Origin: Pontibacter fetidus
Lineage (GTDB): Bacteria; Bacteroidota; Bacteroidia; Cytophagales; Hymenobacteraceae
DNA length: 64,000 nt
Direction: 5' to 3'
Assembly: GCF_010119545.1 (NCBI RefSeq)
Contig: NZ_JAAEAA010000001.1
Span: 186,001 to 250,000 of the forward strand
The position numbers and the translations under genes are program-made. Shown here piece by piece: positions 52,034 through 60,078 of the stretch; positions within the stretch are counted from its first letter, which is position 1, and each line of letters starts with the position of its first letter. The notes under the pieces are model-generated. The model did not search any database and was not told the origin of the DNA. It worked only from the letters and a program-made list of their open reading frames with translations.

Positions 52034-54064
52034 TCAATCAAAGAACATCCATTTAACACCAAAGGTAAAGCTCCGGCGCAGCCCCGGGTAACCAGGCGTC
52101 TCGAAGTAGCCAGGCTCCCACAGGTCGTAGTTGGCATGGGCCATTTTTACGAAAACATTCACGGTTTTAATATCTGCCGTCAGGAAAACATCAAACACCG
52201 GGTACGTTTTAGTAAGCAGGTCGTTTTGCAGGTAAAACTGCTGCGTTACAGGCATGTAAGCATCGGCATAATACCCTTTCGGCAAATACATTTCTACGCC
52301 CAACTGTCCATAAAGCGCCTTTTTAAAGATGTGCCCCTGATAGTATAGTTTAGAGTTTACCAGCCACTCCGGCACACATATGGCTGTAGCTTTGTCGGTA
52401 TTAGTATAGTTTATGAAGTTCTCGAAATGGAAGCCTCCGAAGCGGAGATGGTTTACAAACTGTGCTTCCAGTAATTGCTGATTGGCGCTGATCTGCATTG
52501 GCTCGGCATCAAAACCATATACTATAAGCCTGCTGATGTTGGTATATGCACCACTTAAACGCAGGTGTAAACGATCTGAGAATTGCAAACGTAACGTAGC
52601 CCGGCTCTGGTCGGTTATGGTTGTCTTAAAGTCATTATTCCATTCAAAATGGTTGCTGAGGTAGCTTTGCTCCACCAGCGTTGGTGACTGACGAATGCGT
52701 GTCTGCGACAACTCCAGGCCTTTAAATCGTGCGGCCGCATGTAATCTATAGTTATCTACGAGTTGGTATTCCCCCTCCCCGAAAAGCAGGTACTTATCAA
52801 GGTAGTTCAGGCGCACCTGGCCACCTACAAATACCTGGTTTTCTGTAACAGCCCCTGAAACAATACGGCCTACAGCAGTCGTGTCCGGGTTAATGGTTTC
52901 GATGGCGCTATAGTTTAACTTTCCGTTGCGCTGTTTGATGTATGCCTTGTAGTAAGAAATTTTGGTATTTCCGGTCAGTCCAAATTCATTCTCAAATTCG
53001 TGGTACTCGGTTTTGTCTTTGGTGCGGGCGTTGCTATAGATGGCGCGTGGGTAAAAGTCCAGGGCACCGTTTTCATCTACAGGCAGGTCATTGTCTTCGT
53101 AGGTAGTATTCTGGCTTCGCCAGTCGAAACGGTGATAGGCTTTCAGATTTTCGCCGGCAATTTTAAGCATGTGCAGCAAGTGGTAATTATGCCGCATTTC
53201 AGTGGTTGCTGCCTGGCTCAAATAAACCAGGTCGTTCTCATACCTGAAAAGGCTATCCGGGGTGTCGCCTTCACCGGGTTTTACACCACCTGTCTCAATC
53301 TGCTCGTGGTTTAAGTGGGTATAGTTGGCAAACAGGTTATACCTGTCTTTCTCAGAACGGTAATGAGTAAACGCCTTTACTGCCTGGTTATCTATCAGAC
53401 CGTCATCCCGCAAATTAGTAGACCCGATCTGCTTGTCGGCCCCTATGATCTGGTAAGCAACACCAAAATTGAAGCGTTTGGTAATGTTACGGGCATAAAT
53501 GGCTTCAAAGATCTGTTCGCCCCGCTGGCCCTGCACATAGTATAAATGCGAATAAGGCGACCGTGTATCGAAATAATTTATGTTATCAGGATTGTAAGCA
53601 TAGCGGTCGAAGGCATTTTTGCCCAGCCTCACACCAATGCGCGTCGGCAGTTTATAAAGCAGGGGTTGCGATGCAGTACCAATATTGCCCAGGTGCTGGT
53701 AGAAAGCCGTGTCCTGGAACCAGTAGCGCTGGTTTTGTATATTCTGGATGGTTGTATCGATGCGCTGCTCCCGGTGGCGGCCTTCCAGCACATCGTTTTC
53801 ATATAGTTGCAGCGTGGTTTTGGGGCCATACAGGGCTTTGGTTGTATCATCCAGTATGCTTCCCGGCCTTTTTGCCCGCGTGGTATCCTGTTGTTGTTGC
53901 TGCTGGTTGCGGTTGGGTTGTTGCTGTTGGTTGGTTTGTGGTCTTGCCTGCCCTGGTTTAGAGCGCGAGGGCAGTTGTTGCCTGTCACGTACCTGGCCAA
54001 ACGAAGCCGTAGTTACGAGCAGCGCCAGTAGAAACAGAAGTATCGGAATGCTTTTAATTCTCAC
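52034..54064 (-). CDS. Putative outer-membrane porin with Gln-rich N-terminus
   Basis: A 676-aa beta-barrel protein of the Bacteroidota 'putative porin' family. After the signal peptide (LLVTTASFGQ), residues about 27-65 are a low-complexity Gln/Asn/Pro/Arg stretch. The barrel starts near RYWFQDTAFYQHLGN, with many alternating amphipathic strands (YNLFANYTHLNHEQIE, NFINYTNTDK), and ends RRSFTFGVKWMFFD with a terminal aromatic typical of OMPs. The GTG start lies 4 nt after a TAATTTTG promoter box, so the mRNA looks leaderless. It lies downstream of lpxK on the same strand. Confidence 0.88.
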   Translation of the reverse strand: MRIKSIPILLFLLALLVTTASFGQVRDRQQLPSRSKPGQARPQTNQQQQPNRNQQQQQQDTTRAKRPGSILDDTTKALYGPKTTLQLYENDVLEGRHREQRIDTTIQNIQNQRYWFQDTAFYQHLGNIGTASQPLLYKLPTRIGVRLGKNAFDRYAYNPDNINYFDTRSPYSHLYYVQGQRGEQIFEAIYARNITKRFNFGVAYQIIGADKQIGSTNLRDDGLIDNQAVKAFTHYRSEKDRYNLFANYTHLNHEQIETGGVKPGEGDTPDSLFRYENDLVYLSQAATTEMRHNYHLLHMLKIAGENLKAYHRFDWRSQNTTYEDNDLPVDENGALDFYPRAIYSNARTKDKTEYHEFENEFGLTGNTKISYYKAYIKQRNGKLNYSAIETINPDTTAVGRIVSGAVTENQVFVGGQVRLNYLDKYLLFGEGEYQLVDNYRLHAAARFKGLELSQTRIRQSPTLVEQSYLSNHFEWNNDFKTTITDQSRATLRLQFSDRLHLRLSGAYTNISRLIVYGFDAEPMQISANQQLLEAQFVNHLRFGGFHFENFINYTNTDKATAICVPEWLVNSKLYYQGHIFKKALYGQLGVEMYLPKGYYADAYMPVTQQFYLQNDLLTKTYPVFDVFLTADIKTVNVFVKMAHANYDLWEPGYFETPGYPGLRRSFTFGVKWMFFD

Positions 54065-54068
54065 AGTT

Positions 54069-54076
54069 CAAAATTA
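54069..54076 (-). promoter_or_regulatory. -7 promoter element TAATTTTG with GTG 4 nt downstream
   Basis: A perfect TAnnTTTG box on the minus strand; 4 nt separate it from the GTG of the porin gene (54064). This is the same spacing as at 43557. A -33 element at standard distance is not clear. Confidence 0.55.
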
Positions 54077-54119
54077 GTGTTTTTATCACAACAAACAGCT
54101 GCAAAAGCAGGAAATGGTA

Positions 54120-55163
54120 TTATCTGGTAAAGCTATGTACGTGCTCCAGTATCAAGTTATTAAACGCATCACCGTCTTTCAGGAAATACACTTCAATTGG
54201 TATGTAAAAAATCGGTAGCGAACGGCTATAGTTTTGCAGGGTGCCATCCATCAGTTTTACAGCATCTTTCCGGGTAGTCAGGATAATGGCATCTTCTTTT
54301 TCATCCTTTAATACGGTTTGCAGTTGTTGCATGTCCTGTGTGGTATACGCATAATGGTCCGGGTATTCCAGGTGCTTCACTATCCGGAATTGGTGCGCTT
54401 TCAGGTAAGATTTAAGCGGTTTGGCATTAGCTATACCTGTAAGTAAAATTACATGTTTACTTAGCGGTTTCGGCGTACCAATAGCTACAAACTGCCCGTA
54501 CCGTAAACCAGTAAAAAATATAGGTGCATCGTGGCGGCTATACTTCTGTATCTGCTTAATTATAATTTGCATTTCGGAAGCCTGCATGGTAGCGGCGCAC
54601 TTGCTTACAATTATAGCATCTGCGCGCTCGGCTCCCGATTTTGGCTCGCGCAGTAACCCAGCCGGCAACATATGGTCTTTATAAAACAACCGGTTATAGT
54701 CTGTAATAAGCAAATTTAGGGAGGGTTGTATGGCCCGGTGCTGCATGGCGTCATCCAAAACTATAATTTCCGGTGGTGGGTTGAGTTTAAGCAGCTGCTC
54801 CACTCCTTCTACTCTTTGCTCACAAACACTAACGCTTACTTCCGGAAAGTCTGTATGATACTGGTAAGGCTCGTCGCCTATAGTTGCAGCAGTGGCATTG
54901 CCGGCGGCGAGTACAAAACCTTTGGTAGTTCGTTTATAGCCACGGCTCAGCGTTGCCACTTTATAAGTATGCAGCAACCGCAACAAATACTCTACATGAG
55001 GAGTTTTGCCAGTGCCGCCTACCGTTAAATTACCTACCGCTATTACCGGTAAATTAAATTTACGCGATGACAGCAACCTGTTATCATAGGCTTTATTACG
55101 GATTGACGTAATACCTCCGTATAACGCAGCAAAAGGCCAGAGCAACAGTTTCAGTTTATCCAT
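54120..55163 (-). CDS. lpxK: Tetraacyldisaccharide 4'-kinase
   Basis: A 347-aa inner-membrane kinase that phosphorylates the lipid A precursor at the 4' position. The N-terminal helix (LKLLLWPFAALYGGI) precedes VIAVGNLTVGGTGKTPHVEYL, which holds the P-loop GGTGKT. ATLSRGYKR, VLDDAMQHR and LLPAGLLREP are family signatures. The C-terminal domain has TRKDAVKL. The frame is open to 55214, but the promoter box at 55182-55189 makes the ATG at 55163 the correct start. The porin gene follows after 55 nt. Lipid A synthesis implies a classical outer membrane. Confidence 0.94.
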   Translation of the reverse strand: MDKLKLLLWPFAALYGGITSIRNKAYDNRLLSSRKFNLPVIAVGNLTVGGTGKTPHVEYLLRLLHTYKVATLSRGYKRTTKGFVLAAGNATAATIGDEPYQYHTDFPEVSVSVCEQRVEGVEQLLKLNPPPEIIVLDDAMQHRAIQPSLNLLITDYNRLFYKDHMLPAGLLREPKSGAERADAIIVSKCAATMQASEMQIIIKQIQKYSRHDAPIFFTGLRYGQFVAIGTPKPLSKHVILLTGIANAKPLKSYLKAHQFRIVKHLEYPDHYAYTTQDMQQLQTVLKDEKEDAIILTTRKDAVKLMDGTLQNYSRSLPIFYIPIEVYFLKDGDAFNNLILEHVHSFTR

Positions 55164-55181
55164 GTATGTTTGTATCGGAAG

Positions 55182-55210
55182 CAAATTTAAAATTAATTTT
55201 AACCACCTGA
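55182..55210 (-). promoter_or_regulatory. Promoter of lpxK (TTGG-N20-TAAATTTG)
   Basis: On the minus strand the -7 box TAAATTTG (55182-55189) lies about 20 nt downstream of TTGG. The predicted start is near 55177, 14 nt before the lpxK ATG. Confidence 0.6.
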
Positions 55211-55240
55211 CCAAGGCAGTCTAAATTATACCTATAAACG

Positions 55241-56341
55241 ATGCCACAGCTAAAAGATATAGTGCGGGTTTTAGAGCAATATGCCCCGCTCGCATACCAG
55301 GAAAGTTACGACAATGCCGGCCTGCAAACCGGTAACCTGACAGATGACGTAACCGGCGTTTTAATTTGCCTCGATTGCACTGAGGCCGTACTGGAGGAAG
55401 CTATAGTTAAAGGCTGCAACCTGGTAGTGGCGCATCATCCGGTTATATTTAAAGGCATTAAATCGCTTACCGGTAAAAATTATGTAGAGCGAACTATAGT
55501 TAAAGCCATTCAAAACAACATTGCCATTTACGCCTCCCACACCAACCTGGATAGTGTACACAATGGTGTAAATGCCAAAATTGCTGAAAAACTGGAGCTA
55601 CAGAAGGTAAAGGTCTTATCAAAAAAACCACACACCTTAATGCAGCTTGCTTTTTTTGTGCCTGTTGATGATACCGAAAGCGTTTTGAAAGCAGTGCATG
55701 AAGCCGGCGCCGGACAGATTGGCGAATACAGCGACTGCAGTTTCCAGGTACAGGGAACAGGCCGCTTTACACCATCCGAAAACGCTGACCCAACTATAGG
55801 TGAGAGAGGTAAACCGGAACAGGTACAGGAGAACCGGATTGAAGTTGTTTTCCCGGCCTTTAAGCAGCACAGGATAATGGATGCATTATTAAAAGTACAC
55901 CCTTACGAAGAAGTAGCCCATTACCTGACTATACTGGAGAACCCAAACCAGGAAGTAGGCATTGGCATGATCGGCGAACTGAAAGATGAATTAACGGAAG
56001 AAAAATTCCTGGGCTATCTGAAAGCTAAAATGAAACTGCAGGGCCTGCGCTATACTTCTGTAGGATCAAAAACTATAAAAAAAGTAGCTGTGTGCGGTGG
56101 TTCCGGCAGTTTCCTGATAAAAGATGCCATACGCGCTGGTGCTGATGCTTTTGTGACCGGCGACGTTAAATATCACGAGTTTTTTGATGCCGAAGGCCAG
56201 CTAATGATCGCCGATATTGGCCATTACGAAAGCGAAGTATATACAAAGGAGATTTTTTATGATACTATATCAAAAAACTTTCCTAATTTTGCAGTCTATT
56301 TATCAGAAATAAACACAAACCCTATCAGATACACCTATTAA
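55241..56341 (+). CDS. Nif3-like dinuclear metal-centre protein
   Basis: A 366-aa NIF3/DUF34 protein. Metal ligands appear in VVAHHPVIFKG (HH), the D of ICLDCTE, the H of ASHTNLDSV and the C-terminal D-GHYESEVY (IADIGHYESE). A central insertion (about 130-230, PII-like) is typical of the larger bacterial forms. Family members are often called GTP cyclohydrolase 1 type 2, but the true function is unknown. It precedes the zinc-ribbon gene by 3 nt, a pairing also found in other phyla. Confidence 0.92.
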   Translation: MPQLKDIVRVLEQYAPLAYQESYDNAGLQTGNLTDDVTGVLICLDCTEAVLEEAIVKGCNLVVAHHPVIFKGIKSLTGKNYVERTIVKAIQNNIAIYASHTNLDSVHNGVNAKIAEKLELQKVKVLSKKPHTLMQLAFFVPVDDTESVLKAVHEAGAGQIGEYSDCSFQVQGTGRFTPSENADPTIGERGKPEQVQENRIEVVFPAFKQHRIMDALLKVHPYEEVAHYLTILENPNQEVGIGMIGELKDELTEEKFLGYLKAKMKLQGLRYTSVGSKTIKKVAVCGGSGSFLIKDAIRAGADAFVTGDVKYHEFFDAEGQLMIADIGHYESEVYTKEIFYDTISKNFPNFAVYLSEINTNPIRYTY

Positions 56342-56344
56342 TAC

Positions 56345-57076
56345 ATGGAAAGTACGGTAGCCAGCAAATTGGAAGCATTACTAAAGCTTCAGAGCATCGA
56401 TTCGCAGCTTGATGAAATTAGACGCGTAAGGGGTGATTTACCCGAAGAGGTTCAGGACCTTGAAGATGAGATTGAAGGCTATGAGGTTCGTGTTCGTAAG
56501 TTTGATGACGAAGTTGCAGCCCTGAACGATGCCATCGCACAGCGCAAGCAAGCCATCAAAGACTCAGAGTCACTTATCCGTAAGTATGAAGACCAGCAGC
56601 AGAACGTGCGTAACAACCGCGAGTACGATGCTATCACAAAAGAGATAGAACTGCAGAAACTGGAAATTCAGGTTTCAGAGAAAAAGATCAGAGAAGCACA
56701 TTACCAGATCGAACAGAAAATCGCTGAAATCGAAGGTACAAAGCACCGCCTGGAAGAGCGTCGTAAAGACCTTGACAACAAGAAGCACGAGCTGGACCAG
56801 ATCGTTTCTGAAAGCGAGGAAGAAGAAAACAAACTATCAACTGAGCGCGAAACTGCTTCGCATGACATTGAAGAGCGCCTGCTTTCTGCTTACAACCGTA
56901 TCCGCAAAAACGTGCGTAACGGCCTTGCAGTAGTACAGGTGAAGCGTGATGCATGTGGTGGTTGCTTTAACACTGTTCCGCCACAACGCCAGGCTGACAT
57001 TGCCGCTCAGAAGAAAGTTATCGTTTGCGAGCACTGTGGCCGTATTCTGGCTGGTGTAGAGCAGCGTGTATTCTAA
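56345..57076 (+). CDS. Coiled-coil protein with C4 zinc ribbon (HP0958-like)
   Basis: A 243-aa protein. Residues about 1-185 form an antiparallel coiled coil (LLKLQSIDSQLDEIRRVRGDLP, then Glu/Lys/Arg heptads). The C-terminal zinc ribbon has CGGC near 203-206 and CEHC near 228-231. The Helicobacter homologue HP0958 binds RNA and stabilises the sigma factor RpoN; whether this holds here is unknown, although a sigma54 activator is 4.5 kb downstream. It is co-transcribed with nif3 and followed by a terminator that runs into the next gene. Confidence 0.9.
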   Translation: MESTVASKLEALLKLQSIDSQLDEIRRVRGDLPEEVQDLEDEIEGYEVRVRKFDDEVAALNDAIAQRKQAIKDSESLIRKYEDQQQNVRNNREYDAITKEIELQKLEIQVSEKKIREAHYQIEQKIAEIEGTKHRLEERRKDLDNKKHELDQIVSESEEEENKLSTERETASHDIEERLLSAYNRIRKNVRNGLAVVQVKRDACGGCFNTVPPQRQADIAAQKKVIVCEHCGRILAGVEQRVF

Positions 57077-57116
57077 TTGAGAAACATTGCGCGTTAATCG
57101 CACACATACTATAATT

Positions 57117-57148
57117 AAAAGGATGGCTCAATACCATCCTTTTTTTTT
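57117..57148 (+). terminator. Terminator-like hairpin overlapping a start codon
   Basis: 10-bp stem AAAAGGATGG / CCATCCTTTT, 7-nt loop and a nine-T run. It lies 41 nt after the zinc-ribbon gene and contains the predicted ATG of the TPR protein at 57123-57125. Confidence 0.8.
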
Positions 57149-58601
57149 GTTGCTGCCGGCTATAGTTTGCCTGTACCTGCCCTGCTACGCTGTTTCTAAT
57201 TTAACCGCTCCCCTATCCAAAGCATACTCCGAAACCCTGAAGCTGAAGATAGTAACCGGAAGGGCCATACTACAGAAAGAAGCAAAACAGGACCCTGAAA
57301 ATGCGGTAACGCTGCTTTTCTCTAACTATACCGATTTTATGGAAGTCTGTACAAAGCAGGATAAAGCGGAAGTTGAAAAGCTGATTAACCGGCAGGAAGC
57401 CCGACTGGGAAGGCTGGATAAATGGAAAGAGAAGTCTGTTTGGGTAAACTATGCAAAAGCGGAAATAAGGGCACAGCTGGCTATGAGCGAACTGTTATTT
57501 GGCAACCGCGTTTCCGCCGCCTGGGATTTCAGGAAAGCCTATCTGCAGTTTAAAGCAAACGAAACACAGTACCCCGATTTTATACCGAACCGCAAAACCC
57601 TGGGTGTCATGCAGGTGCTTCTAGGATCTGTACCCAACGAATACAAGTGGTTTCTGAACATTATAGGGCTGGGCGGGAATACGGCCGCAGGTTTGGCCAA
57701 TTTAAAAAGAGCTTCTCAGGAGCCAACTATCTTCCAGAACGAAGCCAGGCTATTGCATGCCCTGTTACTGCAACTACTGGATGAAGACAATGCTGCTTCC
57801 ACGCTTCCACAAATATCGGCCCTCGTCAAACAGCAACCCGATAACCTGCTCTATAGTTTTGTTGCCATCGTTTTACATAAAAAGGCAAAATTAGCGGATA
57901 CGGCCCTGCAGTATTATATTAAAAGACCGACCGGCACTACCTATAGTTCTTTTCCGTACCTGCACCATATGGCAGCAGACCTGTACCTTTACCGGGGCAA
58001 CTACGAGGCATCTATAAAAGAGAACCGAACTTTTCTGGAGCAACACAAAGGCGAGCATTACCTGAAAGCGGCTAACTATAAATTGTACCTGGCTTATTGG
58101 CTCAGCAATCATCCGACGCAGGCTAAATGGCATTACCAGCAGGTTACCCAGGTTGGTGCCGACCTTACAGAAGAAGATAAGTATGCTCTAAACATTTTTA
58201 GCCGCAGCGAGCTGCCAAATAAATACCTTCTTTTAGCACGCCTGCACTCTGATGGGGGCTTTTATGAACAGGCTCTACTGGAAGTAAATAAGCTGGAGCT
58301 AACCAAAGACACTCCGCTGCCGGTGCGTGCAGAGTATTATTACCGCAAGGCGCGCATCTATCATGGTTTGCAGCAAACGGCGCAGGCTATAAAATACTAC
58401 GAGGCAACTATAACTACCTGCCAGGATGAGCCTTTGTACTTCTCAGCGCATGCAGCACTCCAGTTAGGTTATCTTTATCAGCAACAAAAGAAATACGATC
58501 TGGCCAGGGGCTGGTACCAAAAAGCGCTTAACTATAGCAACCATGCCTATAAAAATAGCATCCAGGCAAAAGCAAAGCTGGCACTATCCACACTTCCATA
58601 G
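57123..58601 (+). CDS. Exported TPR-repeat protein of unknown function
   Basis: A 492-aa protein with a signal peptide (FFLLLPAIVCLYLPCYAVS) whose Phe/Leu codons are the T-run of the upstream terminator hairpin. The body is helical with TPR-like units, clearest near the C-terminus: YYYRKARIYHGLQQTAQAIKYYEA and ALQLGYLYQQQKKYDLARGWYQKAL. A middle segment reads PNEYKWFLNIIGLGGN, conserved in Bacteroidota homologues as far as I recall. The start is uncertain: ATG 57123, TTG 57147/57150 or an upstream TTG at 57087. pabB follows after 9 nt. Confidence 0.78.
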   Translation: MAQYHPFFLLLPAIVCLYLPCYAVSNLTAPLSKAYSETLKLKIVTGRAILQKEAKQDPENAVTLLFSNYTDFMEVCTKQDKAEVEKLINRQEARLGRLDKWKEKSVWVNYAKAEIRAQLAMSELLFGNRVSAAWDFRKAYLQFKANETQYPDFIPNRKTLGVMQVLLGSVPNEYKWFLNIIGLGGNTAAGLANLKRASQEPTIFQNEARLLHALLLQLLDEDNAASTLPQISALVKQQPDNLLYSFVAIVLHKKAKLADTALQYYIKRPTGTTYSSFPYLHHMAADLYLYRGNYEASIKENRTFLEQHKGEHYLKAANYKLYLAYWLSNHPTQAKWHYQQVTQVGADLTEEDKYALNIFSRSELPNKYLLLARLHSDGGFYEQALLEVNKLELTKDTPLPVRAEYYYRKARIYHGLQQTAQAIKYYEATITTCQDEPLYFSAHAALQLGYLYQQQKKYDLARGWYQKALNYSNHAYKNSIQAKAKLALSTLP

Positions 58602-58610
58602 TTACCACCC

Positions 58611-59903
58611 ATGCCAACTCTCGACATAAACTATACTGAACTTCCCATTTCCCCGGAACAATTACGCTTACAGGCGCTTGCATGGGCCAATACGTTTCCG
58701 CTTGCAGCTTATTACTACGATCATGCCATACCCTATCCGCATCAGGGGTTTAAGCATGTTCTGGCTGTTTCGGGCGCGGCCTCTCTGGATTTTAATTCTG
58801 AAAACCCGTTTCAAAGCCTGCGCCAACAGTTGAAAAGCGAACAAATGCTGTGTGGTTACCTGGCATATGACCTGAAAAACTATATCGAGAAACTGGATAG
58901 CTACAACCATGACGGCCTGGGCTTCCCTTCTATAGTTTTCTTTGTTCCGGAAATCATTTTATACTTTAATGAAGTAAGTATAACTATAGAATACTCAGAT
59001 GATTATACTGAGGACATACTGGAAACTATACTGGCTACTCAGGCGGCAACGGCAGCAAAACCGAAGGGCTTAGCAATGCAGCAACGGGTATCTAAGAATC
59101 AATATGTAGCACAGGTAGAAAAAGTAAGGCAGCACATACAGGAGGGCGACGTGTATGAGTTAAATTACTGCATGGAGTTTTTTGCCGAAGACGTAACCAT
59201 AGAACCGTTGCCACTATACCTGGCCTTGTCTGAAGCTTCTCCAACACCATTTTCGGGGTACCTGAAGTTCAACGATAATTACCTGCTGTGCGCATCGCCA
59301 GAGCGTTTCCTGAAAAAAGAGGGATCAACTATAGTTTCTCAGCCCATAAAAGGAACTATAAAGCGTGGCGCAACCGCTAAGGAGGACGAGCAACTACGCC
59401 TGCAACTTCGCAACGACGAAAAAGAACTGGCTGAGAACATGATGATCGTGGACCTGGTGCGCAACGACCTGAGCCGCTCCTGCGCTACGGGCACCGTTAA
59501 AGTAGAGGAAATGTTCGGCACCTATGGGTTTAGGCAGGTATGGCAGATGATCTCTACTATAACCGGAACTATAAAACCGGACAAAGACCTGGTTGATGTA
59601 TTGCTGGGAGCTTTCCCGATGGGTAGCATGACGGGTGCACCCAAGATTAGCGCCATGAAGTTAATTGAAGAACTGGAAACAACTAAACGCGGTCTTTACT
59701 CAGGTGCCTTCGGTTACATTACACCCACCCAGGACTGCGATTTTAACGTCGTTATCAGGAGTATACAATATAATGCCAGCAAACAATACCTGAACTTTAT
59801 GGTTGGCAGTGCCATCACTTACGACTCCGATCCTGAACGCGAATACGAAGAATGTTTGTTAAAAGCCCAGGCGATGATGAATGTTTTAATGAGTAAAGAG
59901 TAA
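58611..59903 (+). CDS. pabB: Aminodeoxychorismate synthase component I
   Basis: A 430-aa chorismate-binding enzyme that aminates chorismate to 4-amino-4-deoxychorismate for folate. The Lys of SQPIKGTIKRG (about 247) is the PabB signature, where anthranilate synthase has Ala. Other motifs: SPERFLKKEG, ENMMIVDLVRNDLSRSC, FPMGSMTGAPKISAM and GLYSGAFGYITP. No pabA glutaminase is nearby, so ammonia may come from a separately encoded PabA. A PabC-like lyase lies at 20.7 kb. Confidence 0.93.
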   Translation: MPTLDINYTELPISPEQLRLQALAWANTFPLAAYYYDHAIPYPHQGFKHVLAVSGAASLDFNSENPFQSLRQQLKSEQMLCGYLAYDLKNYIEKLDSYNHDGLGFPSIVFFVPEIILYFNEVSITIEYSDDYTEDILETILATQAATAAKPKGLAMQQRVSKNQYVAQVEKVRQHIQEGDVYELNYCMEFFAEDVTIEPLPLYLALSEASPTPFSGYLKFNDNYLLCASPERFLKKEGSTIVSQPIKGTIKRGATAKEDEQLRLQLRNDEKELAENMMIVDLVRNDLSRSCATGTVKVEEMFGTYGFRQVWQMISTITGTIKPDKDLVDVLLGAFPMGSMTGAPKISAMKLIEELETTKRGLYSGAFGYITPTQDCDFNVVIRSIQYNASKQYLNFMVGSAITYDSDPEREYEECLLKAQAMMNVLMSKE

Positions 59904-60011
59904 TGAGTAATGAAGAATGATTAATGAACGCAGGTTGCGAAGTTTCTTGCTTTGGCTAATGAAGCTCAGGACCTTAACTAATCATTACTCCTTAATCATT
60001 ATTAATTAATT
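59889..60011. repeat. Low-complexity intergenic inverted repeat of GTAATGA / TCATTA words
   Basis: Left arm (59889-59929) repeats GAGTAATGA, GAAGAATGA and TTAATGA; it starts within the last codons of pabB. Right arm (about 59976-60011) is TAATCATTACTCCTTAATC and further words. It is closely related to 16009-16101. Confidence 0.7.
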
Positions 60012-60050
60012 CTCCCTGCCATTCTGTCACGGTTTTAAAACGGAATGTAG

Positions 60051-60058
60051 TATATTTG
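60051..60058 (+). promoter_or_regulatory. -7 promoter element TATATTTG for miaB
   Basis: A perfect TAnnTTTG box with TTTT about 14-18 nt upstream. The predicted start is near 60063, 16 nt before the ATG. Confidence 0.6.
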
Positions 60059-60078
60059 TAGCTCAAAGAGTTTTTAGC

